The notes beneath the pieces were generated by a model that saw nothing but the letters and a program-made list of their open reading frames with translations, was not told the DNA's origin and did not search any database. From Salegentibacter sp. 24 (GTDB taxonomy: Bacteria; Bacteroidota; Bacteroidia; Flavobacteriales; Flavobacteriaceae): a DNA stretch of 64,000 bases. Within the stretch, counting starts at the first letter, position 1. The number at the start of each line of letters is the position of its first letter. Made by a program: the position numbers and the translations under genes. Shown here one piece after another: positions 8,420-18,078 of the stretch. The stretch covers positions 62,001-126,000 of the forward strand of contig NZ_SNWE01000008.1 of NCBI RefSeq assembly GCF_004362395.1, written 5' to 3'.

Positions 8420-9445
8420 TTACAAAGTTTTCAACTTTCTTCCTGCCGCAAAGCTTTCCAATAATAAATAAAATTGAAATCCGAACAATACTGAAGCAAT
8501 CACTAAATGAAGTGGCTGGGAAGCGAACGGAAATTCGAAATTATACATCGCAATTCCGGTGATTATTTCCAGAAAAATAAGCAATAAAACCCAGTTTATC
8601 TTGTCGAACTGGAGCTGAAGTTTTTTGTTCTTCCACCACAGGGCTACATTTACAATAAGTACCAGAATGGAAAAACTCCGATGGATATAAAAATTAAGAT
8701 CGGGATGGGCCAGCCATAAATCTTTGGCTTGGTAGCCTAACAGTTTTACTTGCTCATCAACTAATTGCCTGACCTGGGTCCCTAATACAACCTGAATTAA
8801 GGTAAAAGCAACGGCTAATATCATCAGGTTCCTAAAACTTCTATCGGGAACTTTGTTTTTTGCTTTCTCTTCAGCGATAAACAACAAGTAAAGAAGCAAA
8901 GCAACGATGACTAGGGCCATTACCATGTGAATCGTTATCCTCAGGGGTGATAGAACGGAATAAACTACGGTGGCACCTAACCAGGCCTGAAAGCCCATTA
9001 GCAAAACGCTAAGCCAGGAAAGTACCGTAATGCGTTTTCTTTTTTTCCATTTTTTTAAGGAGAGAAATGCCATAATTAACACCGCAAAACCGGCTATAGC
9101 GCCTGCTAGCCTATTGATATATTCAACCCAGGTATGAGCAGGATTAAAAATTGCGTAATCATGTTTGGTGTAGGTTTCCCAATTCTCTGGAGAATATTTT
9201 TTTGAAGAAGTAAAGTCAGTTGCTGCAACTTTTAAGGTTTTATCAACGATAATCACCTGACCTTTTTCATATTCGCGATTGGCTTGAAACCTTAGTTCTG
9301 AAATCTCGGTAGGAGGAATATAATATCCGAAACATTTTGGCCAGTCCGGGCACCCCATTCCGGAACCCGTCATCCTTACCACAGCGCCGGCAACTATAAC
9401 CAGATATACAAGGATCAGGGAAACTTTAACCGATTTTCTATACAT
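8420..9445 (-). CDS. ctaA: Heme A synthase (COX15/CtaA family)
   Basis: Inner-membrane enzyme that oxidises the C8 methyl of heme O to make heme A for aa3-type cytochrome oxidases. The 341-residue protein has about eight membrane segments. It shows the N-terminal MTGSGMGCPDWPKCFG motif with two cysteines, EYINRLAG near residue 108, and histidines in ITIHMV, YIHRSF and PLHLVIAS in the positions of the heme ligands. A soluble insertion near residues 45-95 is as in the COX15-like subgroup. No oxidase genes are nearby in the window. Downstream on the same strand is the pRiA4b-like gene. Confidence 0.93.
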   Translation of the reverse strand: MYRKSVKVSLILVYLVIVAGAVVRMTGSGMGCPDWPKCFGYYIPPTEISELRFQANREYEKGQVIIVDKTLKVAATDFTSSKKYSPENWETYTKHDYAIFNPAHTWVEYINRLAGAIAGFAVLIMAFLSLKKWKKRKRITVLSWLSVLLMGFQAWLGATVVYSVLSPLRITIHMVMALVIVALLLYLLFIAEEKAKNKVPDRSFRNLMILAVAFTLIQVVLGTQVRQLVDEQVKLLGYQAKDLWLAHPDLNFYIHRSFSILVLIVNVALWWKNKKLQLQFDKINWVLLLIFLEIITGIAMYNFEFPFASQPLHLVIASVLFGFQFYLLLESFAAGRKLKTL

Positions 9446-9486
9446 TTTTTAAAATTTTATTTGTCTACTGGCCCCCGGGGAATACC

Positions 9487-10941
9487 CTACAGCTTAACCT
9501 TGACTTCCAATCCCAGTTCTTTCCCTTTTTTCAACATCAATTCCCTGGCAGCCTGGTGTTCATTGGGAATTTCACCTTCCAGAATCGCTTCTTTTATAGT
9601 TTCTTTTATAATTCCAATCTCCCTTGAAGGTTTAATATTGAAGGTTTCCATAATTTCTTCACCACTAACGGGAGGTTGAAACTGGCGGACATGATCGCGT
9701 TCTTCTACCTCTTTCATTTTTGTGCGGACCACCTTAAAATTGTTATGATATTTTTTAAAACGATTAGGGTTTTTGGTAGTGATATCAGCTTCGCAAAGGG
9801 TCATGAGATCTTCAATATCCTCCCCAGCGTCAAAAATAAGGCGGCGCACCGCAGAATCGGTGACGTCGTTATCCACAATGGCGATAGGGCGGGAGCTCAT
9901 TAGTACCAGCTTCTGCACGTATTTCATCTTTTCATTAAGAGGGAGGCGAAGACGTTTAAAGAGTTTATAAACCATTTTAGCACCTACAAACTCGTGACCA
10001 TGAAAAGTCCAGCCGATTTTTTTATGGAATTTTTTTGTTGGAGCCTTACCAATATCGTGTAAAAGAGCGGCCCAACGCAGCCAAAGATCATCCGTATTTT
10101 TAGAAATATTATCTACTACTTCCAGGGTATGCCAAAAATTATCTTTGTGCTTTTGCCCTTCAATTTCATCTATTCCTTCCAGGTCAGTAAGTTCGGGTAA
10201 AACAATAGCAAGTAAGCCGGTTTTGTGAAGTAGGGAGAATCCTTTGGAAGGTTTTTCTGCCAGCATAATTTTATGCAATTCCTCTGTGATCCTTTCCTTT
10301 GAAATTATCTTTATTCGGCTTTTATTTCGGGTAATCGAATTTAAAGATTCTTTCTCAATCTTAAAATTAAGTTGGGTGGCAAATCTAATGGCCCGAAGCA
10401 TTCGCAGGGGATCATCGGAATAAGTAAGGTCGGGATCCAAAGGGGTTTTGATGATTTTTGAATCTAAATCCTCAATTCCATCAAATGGGTCTAATAGGTT
10501 CCCGAAGTTATTTTCATTTAAACCTAGCGCCAGCGCGTTTATCGTGAAATCTCGACGATTCTGATCGTCATCCAAACTTCCGTCTTCTACAATGGGGTTC
10601 CTGCTGTCCTTACGATAGCTTTCTTTACGGGCACCTACAAATTCAATTTCCATTTCGTAGGCGCGCAGCATCGCTGTACCGTAATTTTTAAAAACCTGAA
10701 CTTTAGGTTTGTGAGGTAGAATTTCTGCAACTTTCTTTGCTAATTCTATACCACTTCCTACAGCCACAATATCGATGTCTTTAGGTGCTCCTCGCTTTAA
10801 AATATGATCCCGGACATAGCCTCCAATCACATAACTTTCTAGCTCGAGTTCTTCTGAGGCCTGTGAGATAATCCTAAATATATTGTGGGATAAGGCTCCT
10901 TTATAATTCTTCACTACTTTAATTTCTTTTGAAACTTCCAA
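9487..10941 (-). CDS. cca: CCA tRNA nucleotidyltransferase with HD domain
   Basis: Adds or repairs the 3' CCA end of tRNAs. The class II nucleotidyltransferase head has VIGGYVRD near residue 40 and the metal-binding KDIDIV near residue 55. A tRNA-binding domain follows ([15 protein letters not shown] near 180), then an HD domain with [10 protein letters not shown] near residue 293. The 484-residue length fits HD-containing versions. The start is unusual: no ATG fits. The TTG at 10941 directly follows an in-frame stop, and a GTG at 10914 would give [10 protein letters not shown], which matches the usual family N-terminus better. Confidence 0.93.
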   Translation of the reverse strand: MEVSKEIKVVKNYKGALSHNIFRIISQASEELELESYVIGGYVRDHILKRGAPKDIDIVAVGSGIELAKKVAEILPHKPKVQVFKNYGTAMLRAYEMEIEFVGARKESYRKDSRNPIVEDGSLDDDQNRRDFTINALALGLNENNFGNLLDPFDGIEDLDSKIIKTPLDPDLTYSDDPLRMLRAIRFATQLNFKIEKESLNSITRNKSRIKIISKERITEELHKIMLAEKPSKGFSLLHKTGLLAIVLPELTDLEGIDEIEGQKHKDNFWHTLEVVDNISKNTDDLWLRWAALLHDIGKAPTKKFHKKIGWTFHGHEFVGAKMVYKLFKRLRLPLNEKMKYVQKLVLMSSRPIAIVDNDVTDSAVRRLIFDAGEDIEDLMTLCEADITTKNPNRFKKYHNNFKVVRTKMKEVEERDHVRQFQPPVSGEEIMETFNIKPSREIGIIKETIKEAILEGEIPNEHQAARELMLKKGKELGLEVKVKL

Positions 10942-11111
10942 TTAATAGGCTATTATTTTTAGCTTAATTGCCATACAGCTTAAAAAGAAGCTATATAATT
11001 AAGGTCATCCTAAATTTATCCTAGAGCTTGCACCGGAATTTATTCGCAGATCTAATGGGTTATTTTAAGATGGTATCGGCCGAAAATAAGTTCAGCCTTA
11101 GGTTAAAAAGT

Positions 11112-11128
11112 ATTGACTAATGGTCAAT
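11112..11128 (-). terminator. Weak hairpin terminator after tsaC
   Basis: ATTGAC-TAATG-GTCAAT forms a 6-base-pair stem with a 5-base loop, 16 bases past the tsaC stop. On the minus strand it is followed by ACTTTTTAA. The stem is short, so this is a modest candidate. The rest of the 202-base gap between cca and tsaC shows no gene. Confidence 0.35.
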
Positions 11129-11143
11129 GCATCTTAATCTTTT

Positions 11144-11722
11144 TTATTTCCTAATCACTTTTACCTTTCCGTCATTGCTTAATTTAATAATAGCGGAAGG
11201 TTTAGCTGATTTTTTATTTTTTTGCAAATTTACTACATAGTCTACACCTTCTAAAATTTCGGAGCTTATTTCAGCAAAGGATTCCGGAGTTTTTTCACCG
11301 CTGATATTGGCCGAAGTTGAAACGATGGGTTTGCGAAATCTTTTTGCCAGATCATTACTAAATTTATCTTTTGAAACTCGAATAGCTAAAGAATTATCAG
11401 CTGCGATAAGATTCTCAGCCACACGAATTGGATCGTCATAAATAATTGTGGTTGGTTTACGGGCAAATTTTAAAATATCATAGGCCACCTCCGGGATATC
11501 TTCAATAAATTGGTTCAGCATTTTATAATCAGAAACCAGGCAAATTAAGGCCTGACTTTCCTTTCTTTTTTTGAGCGCATAAACTTTTTCTACCGCTTCA
11601 GCGTTGGTGGCATCGCAGCCAATTCCCCATACCGTATCGGTAGGGTATAGTATGAGCCCGCCACGTTTTAAAGTGGCTAAAGCATTTTGCATTTCAGTTT
11701 TAATATCTTCCATATAGGACAT
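11144..11722 (-). CDS. tsaC: L-threonylcarbamoyladenylate synthase (YrdC/Sua5 family)
   Basis: Makes threonylcarbamoyl-AMP from threonine, bicarbonate and ATP, the first step of t6A37 modification of ANN-decoding tRNAs. The 192-residue YrdC domain shows GGLILYPTDTVWGIGCDATN near residues 20-40, the KKRKESQAL stretch and the SANISGEKTP motif near residue 140. It is a short form without the Sua5 C-terminal domain. Its start overlaps the end of the upstream glycosyltransferase gene by 23 bases, so the two are co-transcribed. A start at residue 4 (MEDIK, 11713) is also possible. Confidence 0.93.
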   Translation of the reverse strand: MSYMEDIKTEMQNALATLKRGGLILYPTDTVWGIGCDATNAEAVEKVYALKKRKESQALICLVSDYKMLNQFIEDIPEVAYDILKFARKPTTIIYDDPIRVAENLIAADNSLAIRVSKDKFSNDLAKRFRKPIVSTSANISGEKTPESFAEISSEILEGVDYVVNLQKNKKSAKPSAIIKLSNDGKVKVIRK

Positions 11723-12815
11723 TTTTGTATTCTTGAAGTGTTTCTTGAGCCATTTGGGCTGAGGTGAAATTTTCTACCACTTTCTGATGGCCATTTTTGG
11801 TAAACTCAGAAATCAGCTCCTTGTGATTTTTTAAAAACAAGATATGTTTCGCTAACTTTTCAGCATCAAAAGCATCAGATAAAAGCCCATTTTCCATATG
11901 GGTCACAATTTCGGGAATTCCCCCCACATTTGTTGCAATAACCGGAGTTTTATGATAGAAAGCTTCAAAAATCACATTGGCAATTCCCTCAGATTTTGAG
12001 GTTAAAAGTAAAAAATCCAGCTGGGGAATAAGTGCCGATGCATTTTCAATAAAACCCAGAAAGCTAATTTGCGTTTCCAAATTAGTTGCCTTTAGCTGCC
12101 TCAGTAAATGGGGAGTCTCCGAAGTAAATTGTCCAATTTGAACAAAATGAAAGCTGAGGTTTTCCCGCTGCTTATGTACTTTTTCGGCTGTTTTAATAAA
12201 AGTACTCAGGTCTTTAGCCGGAATATGGTTTCCAATATTACCTACAAGCACCACATCCTTGGTTAATCCAAGTTGCTTGCGAAGATTGATTTCCGGATCG
12301 ACAGTACTTAGTTTAGAAAGGTTTACCCCGTGGTAGATCGTTTTAAAGCGGTTATGATTTTTCAAAGTTGCTGCAGTGATTGCTTTGGTTTTTAGAGAAA
12401 CACAAAAAATTCTTTTCAATTTTGGATAATTGTATTTAAAAAGAGTTTGTTTTCGGCTTTTAATTGGGAAGGAGGTTTTTTTGCTAAAAACCATTGGCGG
12501 TAAAACGTAAAATTTATCGGCTAAAACCACCAGGGAGAGTGCTTTGGGATCATGGATATGAATAAGATCTATTTTTTCATTTTTACAAATTTCACCGATT
12601 CTTAAACAGTATCGAATATCCAGATTAAAACTAAGCCAGCTCGTTTTGAAATTTAAATTACTTCTTTTGAGTTTTTTGTGAAATAATCCTTCCTTAACAC
12701 AGAGAATAGTGTTCGTGATTTCGGGATGATTTTTTTTGAATTCCTCACACAGCAGTTCAATTTGGTTTTCCCCACCACCCCAGGACTTGACTGCTGATAC
12801 ATGAAGGATTTTCAT
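11700..12815 (-). CDS. Glycosyltransferase, GT4-type
   Basis: A 371-residue GT-B fold sugar transferase, probably for surface glycan or lipopolysaccharide. The start is set at 12815, where MKILHVSAVKSWGGGENQ is the canonical family N-terminus; the longer open frame to 12884 has no support. GNIGNHIPAKD near residue 190 and the C-terminal ESEG-like SKSEGIANVIFEAFYHKTPVIAT block (E-x7-E) are the nucleotide-sugar-binding signature. Close in style to the protein at 15891-16964. The 3' end overlaps tsaC by 23 bases. Acceptor and donor unknown. Confidence 0.85.
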   Translation of the reverse strand: MKILHVSAVKSWGGGENQIELLCEEFKKNHPEITNTILCVKEGLFHKKLKRSNLNFKTSWLSFNLDIRYCLRIGEICKNEKIDLIHIHDPKALSLVVLADKFYVLPPMVFSKKTSFPIKSRKQTLFKYNYPKLKRIFCVSLKTKAITAATLKNHNRFKTIYHGVNLSKLSTVDPEINLRKQLGLTKDVVLVGNIGNHIPAKDLSTFIKTAEKVHKQRENLSFHFVQIGQFTSETPHLLRQLKATNLETQISFLGFIENASALIPQLDFLLLTSKSEGIANVIFEAFYHKTPVIATNVGGIPEIVTHMENGLLSDAFDAEKLAKHILFLKNHKELISEFTKNGHQKVVENFTSAQMAQETLQEYKNVLYGRY

Positions 12816-12999
12816 AAGGTGTTTATCTATTATCGTTATTGATATGGCTATATTTGCCAATTGTTCTAAACCTGAATTTGGCAAAAAATAACGGTAAATA
12901 TGTGCAAAAATAGTTATTTACAGCGCTATTTTTGAAATATATAAAGGACTTATTCCCGAACCAGGTTTTTTCAGTAAAAAGCTTTAATTTTATAAGTTG

Positions 13000-13767
13000 A
13001 TGAAGATATTCATTTCAAAATATCATAAGTTATCCAAAAAAAGCATTGAAGAATTCCTGTTGAATTTCAATGCCGTTGGAAAGCAGCTTTTTAGTGAAGA
13101 TAAAGGGCGTAGAAACGAAATTAAAGTAGTTGAAAAGGATGGACAGAAATTCAATATAAAATCTTTTAAGCAGCCAAATTACTTTAATAGATACGTATAT
13201 GTTCTGTTTAGAAAATCTAAAGCAGAGCGCTCATTTGAATTTGCAGAGAAACTGATAAAAAGGGAAATTGGAACACCTAAACCTATTGCTTTTGCCGAAG
13301 AAACCAGTAAAGGGGCTCTTACTAAGAGTTATTATATAAGTGAGCAACTTGATTATGATCTTACCTTTAGAGATTTGGATTTGGCTAAGCCAGGGCACGA
13401 AAATATTTTGCGCTCGTTTACAAAATTCACTTTTGACCTACACGAAAAAAAAGTTCAATTTTTGGATCATAGTCCCGGGAATACATTAATTCAACGACAT
13501 GATGGAAATTACCAATTCTATCTTGTTGACTTAAATCGAATGATGTTCAAGTCGCTCAATTTTACCGAAAGAATGAAAAATTTTCAGCGGCTGACTTCTG
13601 ACAAGGAAAAGATGAAGATTATGGCAAATGAGTATGCCAAATATTTAAATAAGCCGGAGAATGAAGTTTTTGAAAAAATGTGGTTTTTTTCAAATTCCTT
13701 TTTTAGCAAACGTGTCAAGAAAAGAAAGATGAAAAATAGGTTTAAAAACTTTTTAGGCTTAAACTAA
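13000..13767 (+). CDS. Lipopolysaccharide (Kdo/heptose) kinase-like protein
   Basis: A 255-residue kinase-fold protein of the WaaP/KdkA/InaA type, which phosphorylate inner-core sugars of LPS. FLDHSPGN carries Asp156 and Asn161 (Asp-x4-Asn) and LVDLNR carries Asp177, in the places of the catalytic and metal-binding residues. The N-terminal half has a candidate lysine in RYVYVLFRKSKAERSFEFAEKL. The ATG at 13000 is preferred over the in-frame TTG just before it. The GT90 gene follows after 6 bases, so the two form an operon for an envelope sugar. The exact substrate is an inference. Confidence 0.7.
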   Translation: MKIFISKYHKLSKKSIEEFLLNFNAVGKQLFSEDKGRRNEIKVVEKDGQKFNIKSFKQPNYFNRYVYVLFRKSKAERSFEFAEKLIKREIGTPKPIAFAEETSKGALTKSYYISEQLDYDLTFRDLDLAKPGHENILRSFTKFTFDLHEKKVQFLDHSPGNTLIQRHDGNYQFYLVDLNRMMFKSLNFTERMKNFQRLTSDKEKMKIMANEYAKYLNKPENEVFEKMWFFSNSFFSKRVKKRKMKNRFKNFLGLN

Positions 13768-13773
13768 TTCGGT

Positions 13774-14745
13774 ATGAATTTAAAATTTTTGTTTGCCTCC
13801 GGTAAGAATGCAAAATTGCCTTACTATATTAAAAATTATTCCAGGGTAATTCTTCCGAAATATTTATTCCAACGAAGTTTATCAAAGAAACTGGCAGATA
13901 TACCTACCAGAGCTGATGCGGGATATTTGACATCAAGAATAGATTACTACAATAAGCTTGACAGCATTAAGCAATTACCACAATCAACAGAACGATTGGC
14001 CGATCTCAAGAAAAGTAAAAGGGTTAAATCAGTCTATTTTCTGGATGCTTATCGCATTGTTTCCTGGTTCAAAGGAAGCTTCAAGTGGAATTATATACCC
14101 GGTGATGTCACTTATATTCCAGAAATTCCTTCCATTGTCAAAAGCAGGCCCATTGAGGGGGATAATAGAAATTCCGTTTTATTGAAGCTCGTGAAAGTGC
14201 GCCATTTTATTTTTGTGAAGGATAAGCTATCGCTCACTGAAAAAGAAAATAAATTGATCTTTAGGGGTAAAGTTGATGACAAACCTAATCGGATAGATTT
14301 TTTGGAGAAATATTTTGGCCATCCTTTATGTGATCTTGGTAATATTACTAAGAAGGATGTTTTGCCAGCTGCGTGGAAGGTTGAAAAATGTTCTTTATAT
14401 GATCATCTTCAGTATAAATTTATCCTTGCCCTGGAGGGCAATGATGTGGCCAGTAATTTAAAATGGATCATGTCTTCGAACTCGATTGCAGTTATGCCAA
14501 AACCTACCTATGAAACCTGGTTTATGGAGGGAAAATTAATTCCAGACTATCATTATATAGAGATTAAAAGTAATTATTCAGATTTGGAAGAAAAGCTGGA
14601 TTATTATATACACCATACTAAAGAGGCCCAGGAGATTGTAAATAATGCTAATGAATTTGTATCTCAGTTTTTTGACAAGGAACGGGAACACTTAATTGGA
14701 TTAGGAGTGATGGATAAATACCTGAAAAAAACCGCCCAAATTTAA
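13774..14745 (+). CDS. Glycosyltransferase family 90 (CAP10-like)
   Basis: A 323-residue protein with the CAP10/GT90 C-terminal pattern: YKFILALEGNDVASNLKWIM near residue 213, SSNSIAVMPKPTYETWF near 232 and the DYHYIEIK strand near 258, followed by a helix with KEAQEIVNNANEF. Bacterial members often add xylose- or glucose-type sugars to lipopolysaccharide or capsule. No signal peptide; cytoplasmic or membrane-peripheral. It pairs with the kinase-like gene 6 bases upstream. Donor and acceptor cannot be read from sequence. Confidence 0.78.
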   Translation: MNLKFLFASGKNAKLPYYIKNYSRVILPKYLFQRSLSKKLADIPTRADAGYLTSRIDYYNKLDSIKQLPQSTERLADLKKSKRVKSVYFLDAYRIVSWFKGSFKWNYIPGDVTYIPEIPSIVKSRPIEGDNRNSVLLKLVKVRHFIFVKDKLSLTEKENKLIFRGKVDDKPNRIDFLEKYFGHPLCDLGNITKKDVLPAAWKVEKCSLYDHLQYKFILALEGNDVASNLKWIMSSNSIAVMPKPTYETWFMEGKLIPDYHYIEIKSNYSDLEEKLDYYIHHTKEAQEIVNNANEFVSQFFDKEREHLIGLGVMDKYLKKTAQI

Positions 14746-14823
14746 TTTTGCGTTTTAATCAATAGAAAAATGCTTTTGAAATTAAGGGATCTTATAAATT
14801 ATTGAAGAAATGTATCTATGGTA

Positions 14824-15894
14824 TTAATTTGCCTTTACACCTCTGTATTCTTCGTACTGTTCAATAAGCGATAAAGCTATGTTTTTTTCACTAAACTCAT
14901 TACTAACAAGTTTTCCGATATTACAGGCAATTTTATCTCTGAGTGCTGTGTTTTCTTTTAGTTCTAATATACTCTCTGCCATAGCTTTAGGATTTGGTTC
15001 ACATAGGTAGATATGCTCTTTATGTATAAATATTTCCTTTATGGCATTAGAGGTCATCGTTAGAATGGGTTTGAAGCAGGGAGCATAATTAAAAATTTTA
15101 TTCGGTATAACTACCTGTGATTTAAAAGTATTGCCAAATATTCCCAGACATAAATCAAAAGTATTAATGAAAGAGTCTAATTCTGAATATTCAATACTAC
15201 CTATAAAATCAACGTTTTTTAGCTCATTTTCCTTCGCATAATGAAGCGCTTTTTCAAACTCAAAACCTTTGCCGATTAAAACAAATTCAATAGCCGGGTT
15301 ATTTTTTAAAAGATTAGCAGTTTTAAGAATTTCAAGTACTCCCTGCAGGGGAATAAAATTACCAACAAATCCTACTTTAAATTTTTCCCCAACAGCTGCA
15401 GTTTTGGGAATTTGTGGTCTGAAGTCTGTATGATTTGCCCCTACATATACGATCCCGGTTTTATCTTTCTTAATTTTATATTTGTTTAGAAAATAATCTC
15501 GGTGCACCCTGGTATCAAAAATCACAAAGTCTGCCTTACTTATAGAAGTTTGATCTCTGTATTTACAACGTGCCGCTTCATAACTAAAACTTCCGTAATG
15601 ATTATAATCTTTTACGTTAGTCATATATTTAGAAATTAAAGGATCAAAAATAACATCACATGAAGCATTCTTTTTTACAAACTTCACGGCTTTATGGCCA
15701 AAACTTGGAATATAAGCAAAATAACATCCTTTGCTTAAACGCTTAATTTCCTTGGCATTTGCAGCATTAAATTCCTTAAAATCAAAAACCAGTATAGAAT
15801 AGCCAAGCTTTTTTAGCCCGCTTAGAATGACCAGTGTTCTATTATAATTGATATCAATATCCTTACCTGTTACTAAAATAGATTTGCTTGTCAT
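14824..15894 (-). CDS. GT4-like glycosyltransferase
   Basis: A 356-residue GT-B-like protein. The N-terminal SILVTGKDIDINYNRTLVIL is a weak variant of the usual start. The C-terminal half has FKVGFVGNFIPLQG near residue 185, EFVLIGKGFE near 210 and a DLCLGIFGNTFKSQVVIPNKIFNYAPCFKPIL block that replaces the classic E-x7-E motif, with Lys/Asn rather than Glu at the first position. It is the last gene of a four-gene glycan operon, overlapping the gene upstream by 4 bases. The substrate is unknown and activity is less certain than for its neighbours. Confidence 0.75.
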   Translation of the reverse strand: MTSKSILVTGKDIDINYNRTLVILSGLKKLGYSILVFDFKEFNAANAKEIKRLSKGCYFAYIPSFGHKAVKFVKKNASCDVIFDPLISKYMTNVKDYNHYGSFSYEAARCKYRDQTSISKADFVIFDTRVHRDYFLNKYKIKKDKTGIVYVGANHTDFRPQIPKTAAVGEKFKVGFVGNFIPLQGVLEILKTANLLKNNPAIEFVLIGKGFEFEKALHYAKENELKNVDFIGSIEYSELDSFINTFDLCLGIFGNTFKSQVVIPNKIFNYAPCFKPILTMTSNAIKEIFIHKEHIYLCEPNPKAMAESILELKENTALRDKIACNIGKLVSNEFSEKNIALSLIEQYEEYRGVKAN

Positions 15895-16964
15895 AAGACG
15901 TTTTTATAGGTTTCCAGGGTCTTTGAAGATATTGTTGGCACACTAAAATTCAAAGCAAATTTAAATGCTTTATTTACAATTTGTTGGGTTTTATCAGGAT
16001 TTCCTAATAAAAACATCACCTGTTCCTTTAAGGCTTCGCTATCACCAACAGCACACAGGTAACCGGTTTCCCCGTCTATTATAAGTTCCTCAACTCCTCC
16101 ACTTCTTGTAGCTACAACCGGCTTTTTAGCGACAAAAAAATCTAAAATAGTGGAGCCCAGCCCTTCGGAAACAGAGGTAAAAAGAAGAAGGTCGATTTCT
16201 TGAATAGCACTTGGGATGTCTTTTATAAAACCAGTAAAGGTAATATGTTTTGAAATTCCTAAGCTCTTTGAATAGGCTAGTAAGTTATCTTTTAAAGGCC
16301 CGTCTCCAATAATGACAAAATGAATATTTGTTTCACTTTCTAAAATTTTTTTCGCGGTTTCAAGAAAGGTAATATGATCTTTCTCCTTGGTCAATGCAGC
16401 AATGTAACCAATTATAAACCTGGCGGTAATGCTAAAGTCCCCACGCAGTACTGATAGATAGGTCTGAGGTTTATCAAAACTAATCATACTGGGTATAAAT
16501 ACTGTGTTTTTGAAGCCAATACTTTGCTTTACACTCTTTTCTACAGCTTTAGAAATACAAATTATTTTTGAAATATGTTTTTCTGAGTACTTGATTGGAG
16601 TAGAAATTTTATTTTTTATTGGAAAAATAACTCTCCGATGAATTATTAGGCGCTGCCTGCTTCTACAGAGTAACCGGGTCAAAATACCCAGCGTATGGGC
16701 TCTGGATTCATGGCAATGAATAATTTGATAGCCCTGTTTTTCTAAATTCTTTAAAATTTTAGCCTGGGTAAAAAGATGGATAGGATTCTTTGATATGGCA
16801 AGGTAATTCCAGGCCTCTTTTTTAGCGAGTTCTTCCAGCGCACTATTTTTTAAACACACCAAAAGTTGATCAACCCCCAGTTGGTTTAATCCTTTAAAGA
16901 GCAAAGCTACCTGCCGCTCCCCACCTCTCCAGGTTGATGCCAGGTTGATGTGAATTACCTTCAT
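15891..16964 (-). CDS. Glycosyltransferase, GT4-type
   Basis: A 357-residue GT4-like enzyme. MKVIHINLASTWRGGERQ at the N-terminus, IIGYIAALTKEKDH near residue 190, FVIIGDGPLKDNL near 222 and TSVSEGLGSTILDFFVAKKPVVAT near 273 (E-x7-D variant of E-x7-E) define the fold. It overlaps both neighbours by 4 bases (ATGA), a sign of tight translational coupling. It resembles the product of 11700-12815, so the two may be paralogues. Expected role: addition of one sugar to an envelope glycan. Confidence 0.86.
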   Translation of the reverse strand: MKVIHINLASTWRGGERQVALLFKGLNQLGVDQLLVCLKNSALEELAKKEAWNYLAISKNPIHLFTQAKILKNLEKQGYQIIHCHESRAHTLGILTRLLCRSRQRLIIHRRVIFPIKNKISTPIKYSEKHISKIICISKAVEKSVKQSIGFKNTVFIPSMISFDKPQTYLSVLRGDFSITARFIIGYIAALTKEKDHITFLETAKKILESETNIHFVIIGDGPLKDNLLAYSKSLGISKHITFTGFIKDIPSAIQEIDLLLFTSVSEGLGSTILDFFVAKKPVVATRSGGVEELIIDGETGYLCAVGDSEALKEQVMFLLGNPDKTQQIVNKAFKFALNFSVPTISSKTLETYKNVL

Positions 16965-18076
16965 ACCAGAAGCTTTTTGTATAGACTAATTACGCTGGAA
17001 GCAATATTTTCATCTGAGAATTTTTGGGCATAAATAAAAGATTTTTCGGCCATATCTCGGCGTTTCTCCGGATCTGCAAGCAGCCGGGAAATACTTGTTG
17101 AAATCTCTGAAATATTTTGCGGATCAATATATGCGCTATCCGGCCCGCCGGCTTCCGGAAAACAGCCGTAATTTGTTGTAATGACTGGAGTTTTTGAATA
17201 AAGAGCTTCTATGATTGGAATCCCAAACCCTTCAAAAATTGATGGATAAATAAAAATTTCAGCTCCCTGATAAAGTGCGGCAAGTTCAGAGGTGGTAAGC
17301 CCGTGTAAAAAGGTCACCTTATTTTGTAATCCTTCCTTGTCTATGTAAGTTTTTATTTCTTCAGCATAAGAAGTTAGGGAACCCACTATAACAAGATGTG
17401 TATCTATATTTTTAATGGCTTTAACAACGCTGAAAATATTTTTTCTACTCTCGACAGTGCCTACGTTAAGTAAATAATTTTTTGGTAATTTGTACTTTTG
17501 GGTAAGCTTTTCAAGGACATCCGGAGTGCAAGTGGTTTTGTATTCTTTCTGACAGCCTTGATAAATAACGCTAATCTTGGAGGCATCTACCTTTAAAAAT
17601 TTAATGATATCCTCCTTTGTCTGTTCACTTACGGCAATAATTGCATCAGCGGTTGAAACGGCATGCTGAAATTTTTGTTTGTAAATTATTTTATCCAGGA
17701 ATGAATAAAATTCAGGATAGCGTAAAAAAATTAAATCGTGTATGGTGACTACACTTTTTATATTTGTTTTATCCAGACCCAAGGGGATCTCCCCGGAGAG
17801 TCCATGAAAAATATCCAGATGATCTTTCTTAAGGTCTTTAATTACATTTTTCCTTCTCCACAAATTGTTAAAAAACCTGTCTATCCGACTTACGGGTAGT
17901 TTTTCCTCTACAGGATTCTTAGGTTGATAAAGCTGTTTTTCGGTCGGTCTGGGATTGTATAAAAAATATTTATTTTCCGGATGAAAATTACTTAGGATAG
18001 TAATTAAATCACGACTGTAATTTCCCAAGCCTGTGGTATTGTGAAAAATCCTCTTAGCTTCGTAACCTATATTCAT
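16961..18076 (-). CDS. Glycosyltransferase, GT4-type (mannosyltransferase-like)
   Basis: A 371-residue GT4-like enzyme of the subgroup often called mannosyltransferase B. MNIGYEAKRIFHNTTGLGNYSRDL at the N-terminus places the conserved glycine-rich loop. VVTIHDLIFLRYPEF near residue 108, LLNVGTVESRKN near 201 and YPSIFEGFGIPIIEALYSKTPVITT near 276 give the full E-x7-E donor-binding signature. The 3' end overlaps the next gene by 4 bases and only 2 bases separate it from the upstream GT9 gene. Sugar specificity is inferred only from resemblance. Confidence 0.87.
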   Translation of the reverse strand: MNIGYEAKRIFHNTTGLGNYSRDLITILSNFHPENKYFLYNPRPTEKQLYQPKNPVEEKLPVSRIDRFFNNLWRRKNVIKDLKKDHLDIFHGLSGEIPLGLDKTNIKSVVTIHDLIFLRYPEFYSFLDKIIYKQKFQHAVSTADAIIAVSEQTKEDIIKFLKVDASKISVIYQGCQKEYKTTCTPDVLEKLTQKYKLPKNYLLNVGTVESRKNIFSVVKAIKNIDTHLVIVGSLTSYAEEIKTYIDKEGLQNKVTFLHGLTTSELAALYQGAEIFIYPSIFEGFGIPIIEALYSKTPVITTNYGCFPEAGGPDSAYIDPQNISEISTSISRLLADPEKRRDMAEKSFIYAQKFSDENIASSVISLYKKLLV

Positions 18077-18078
18077 AG

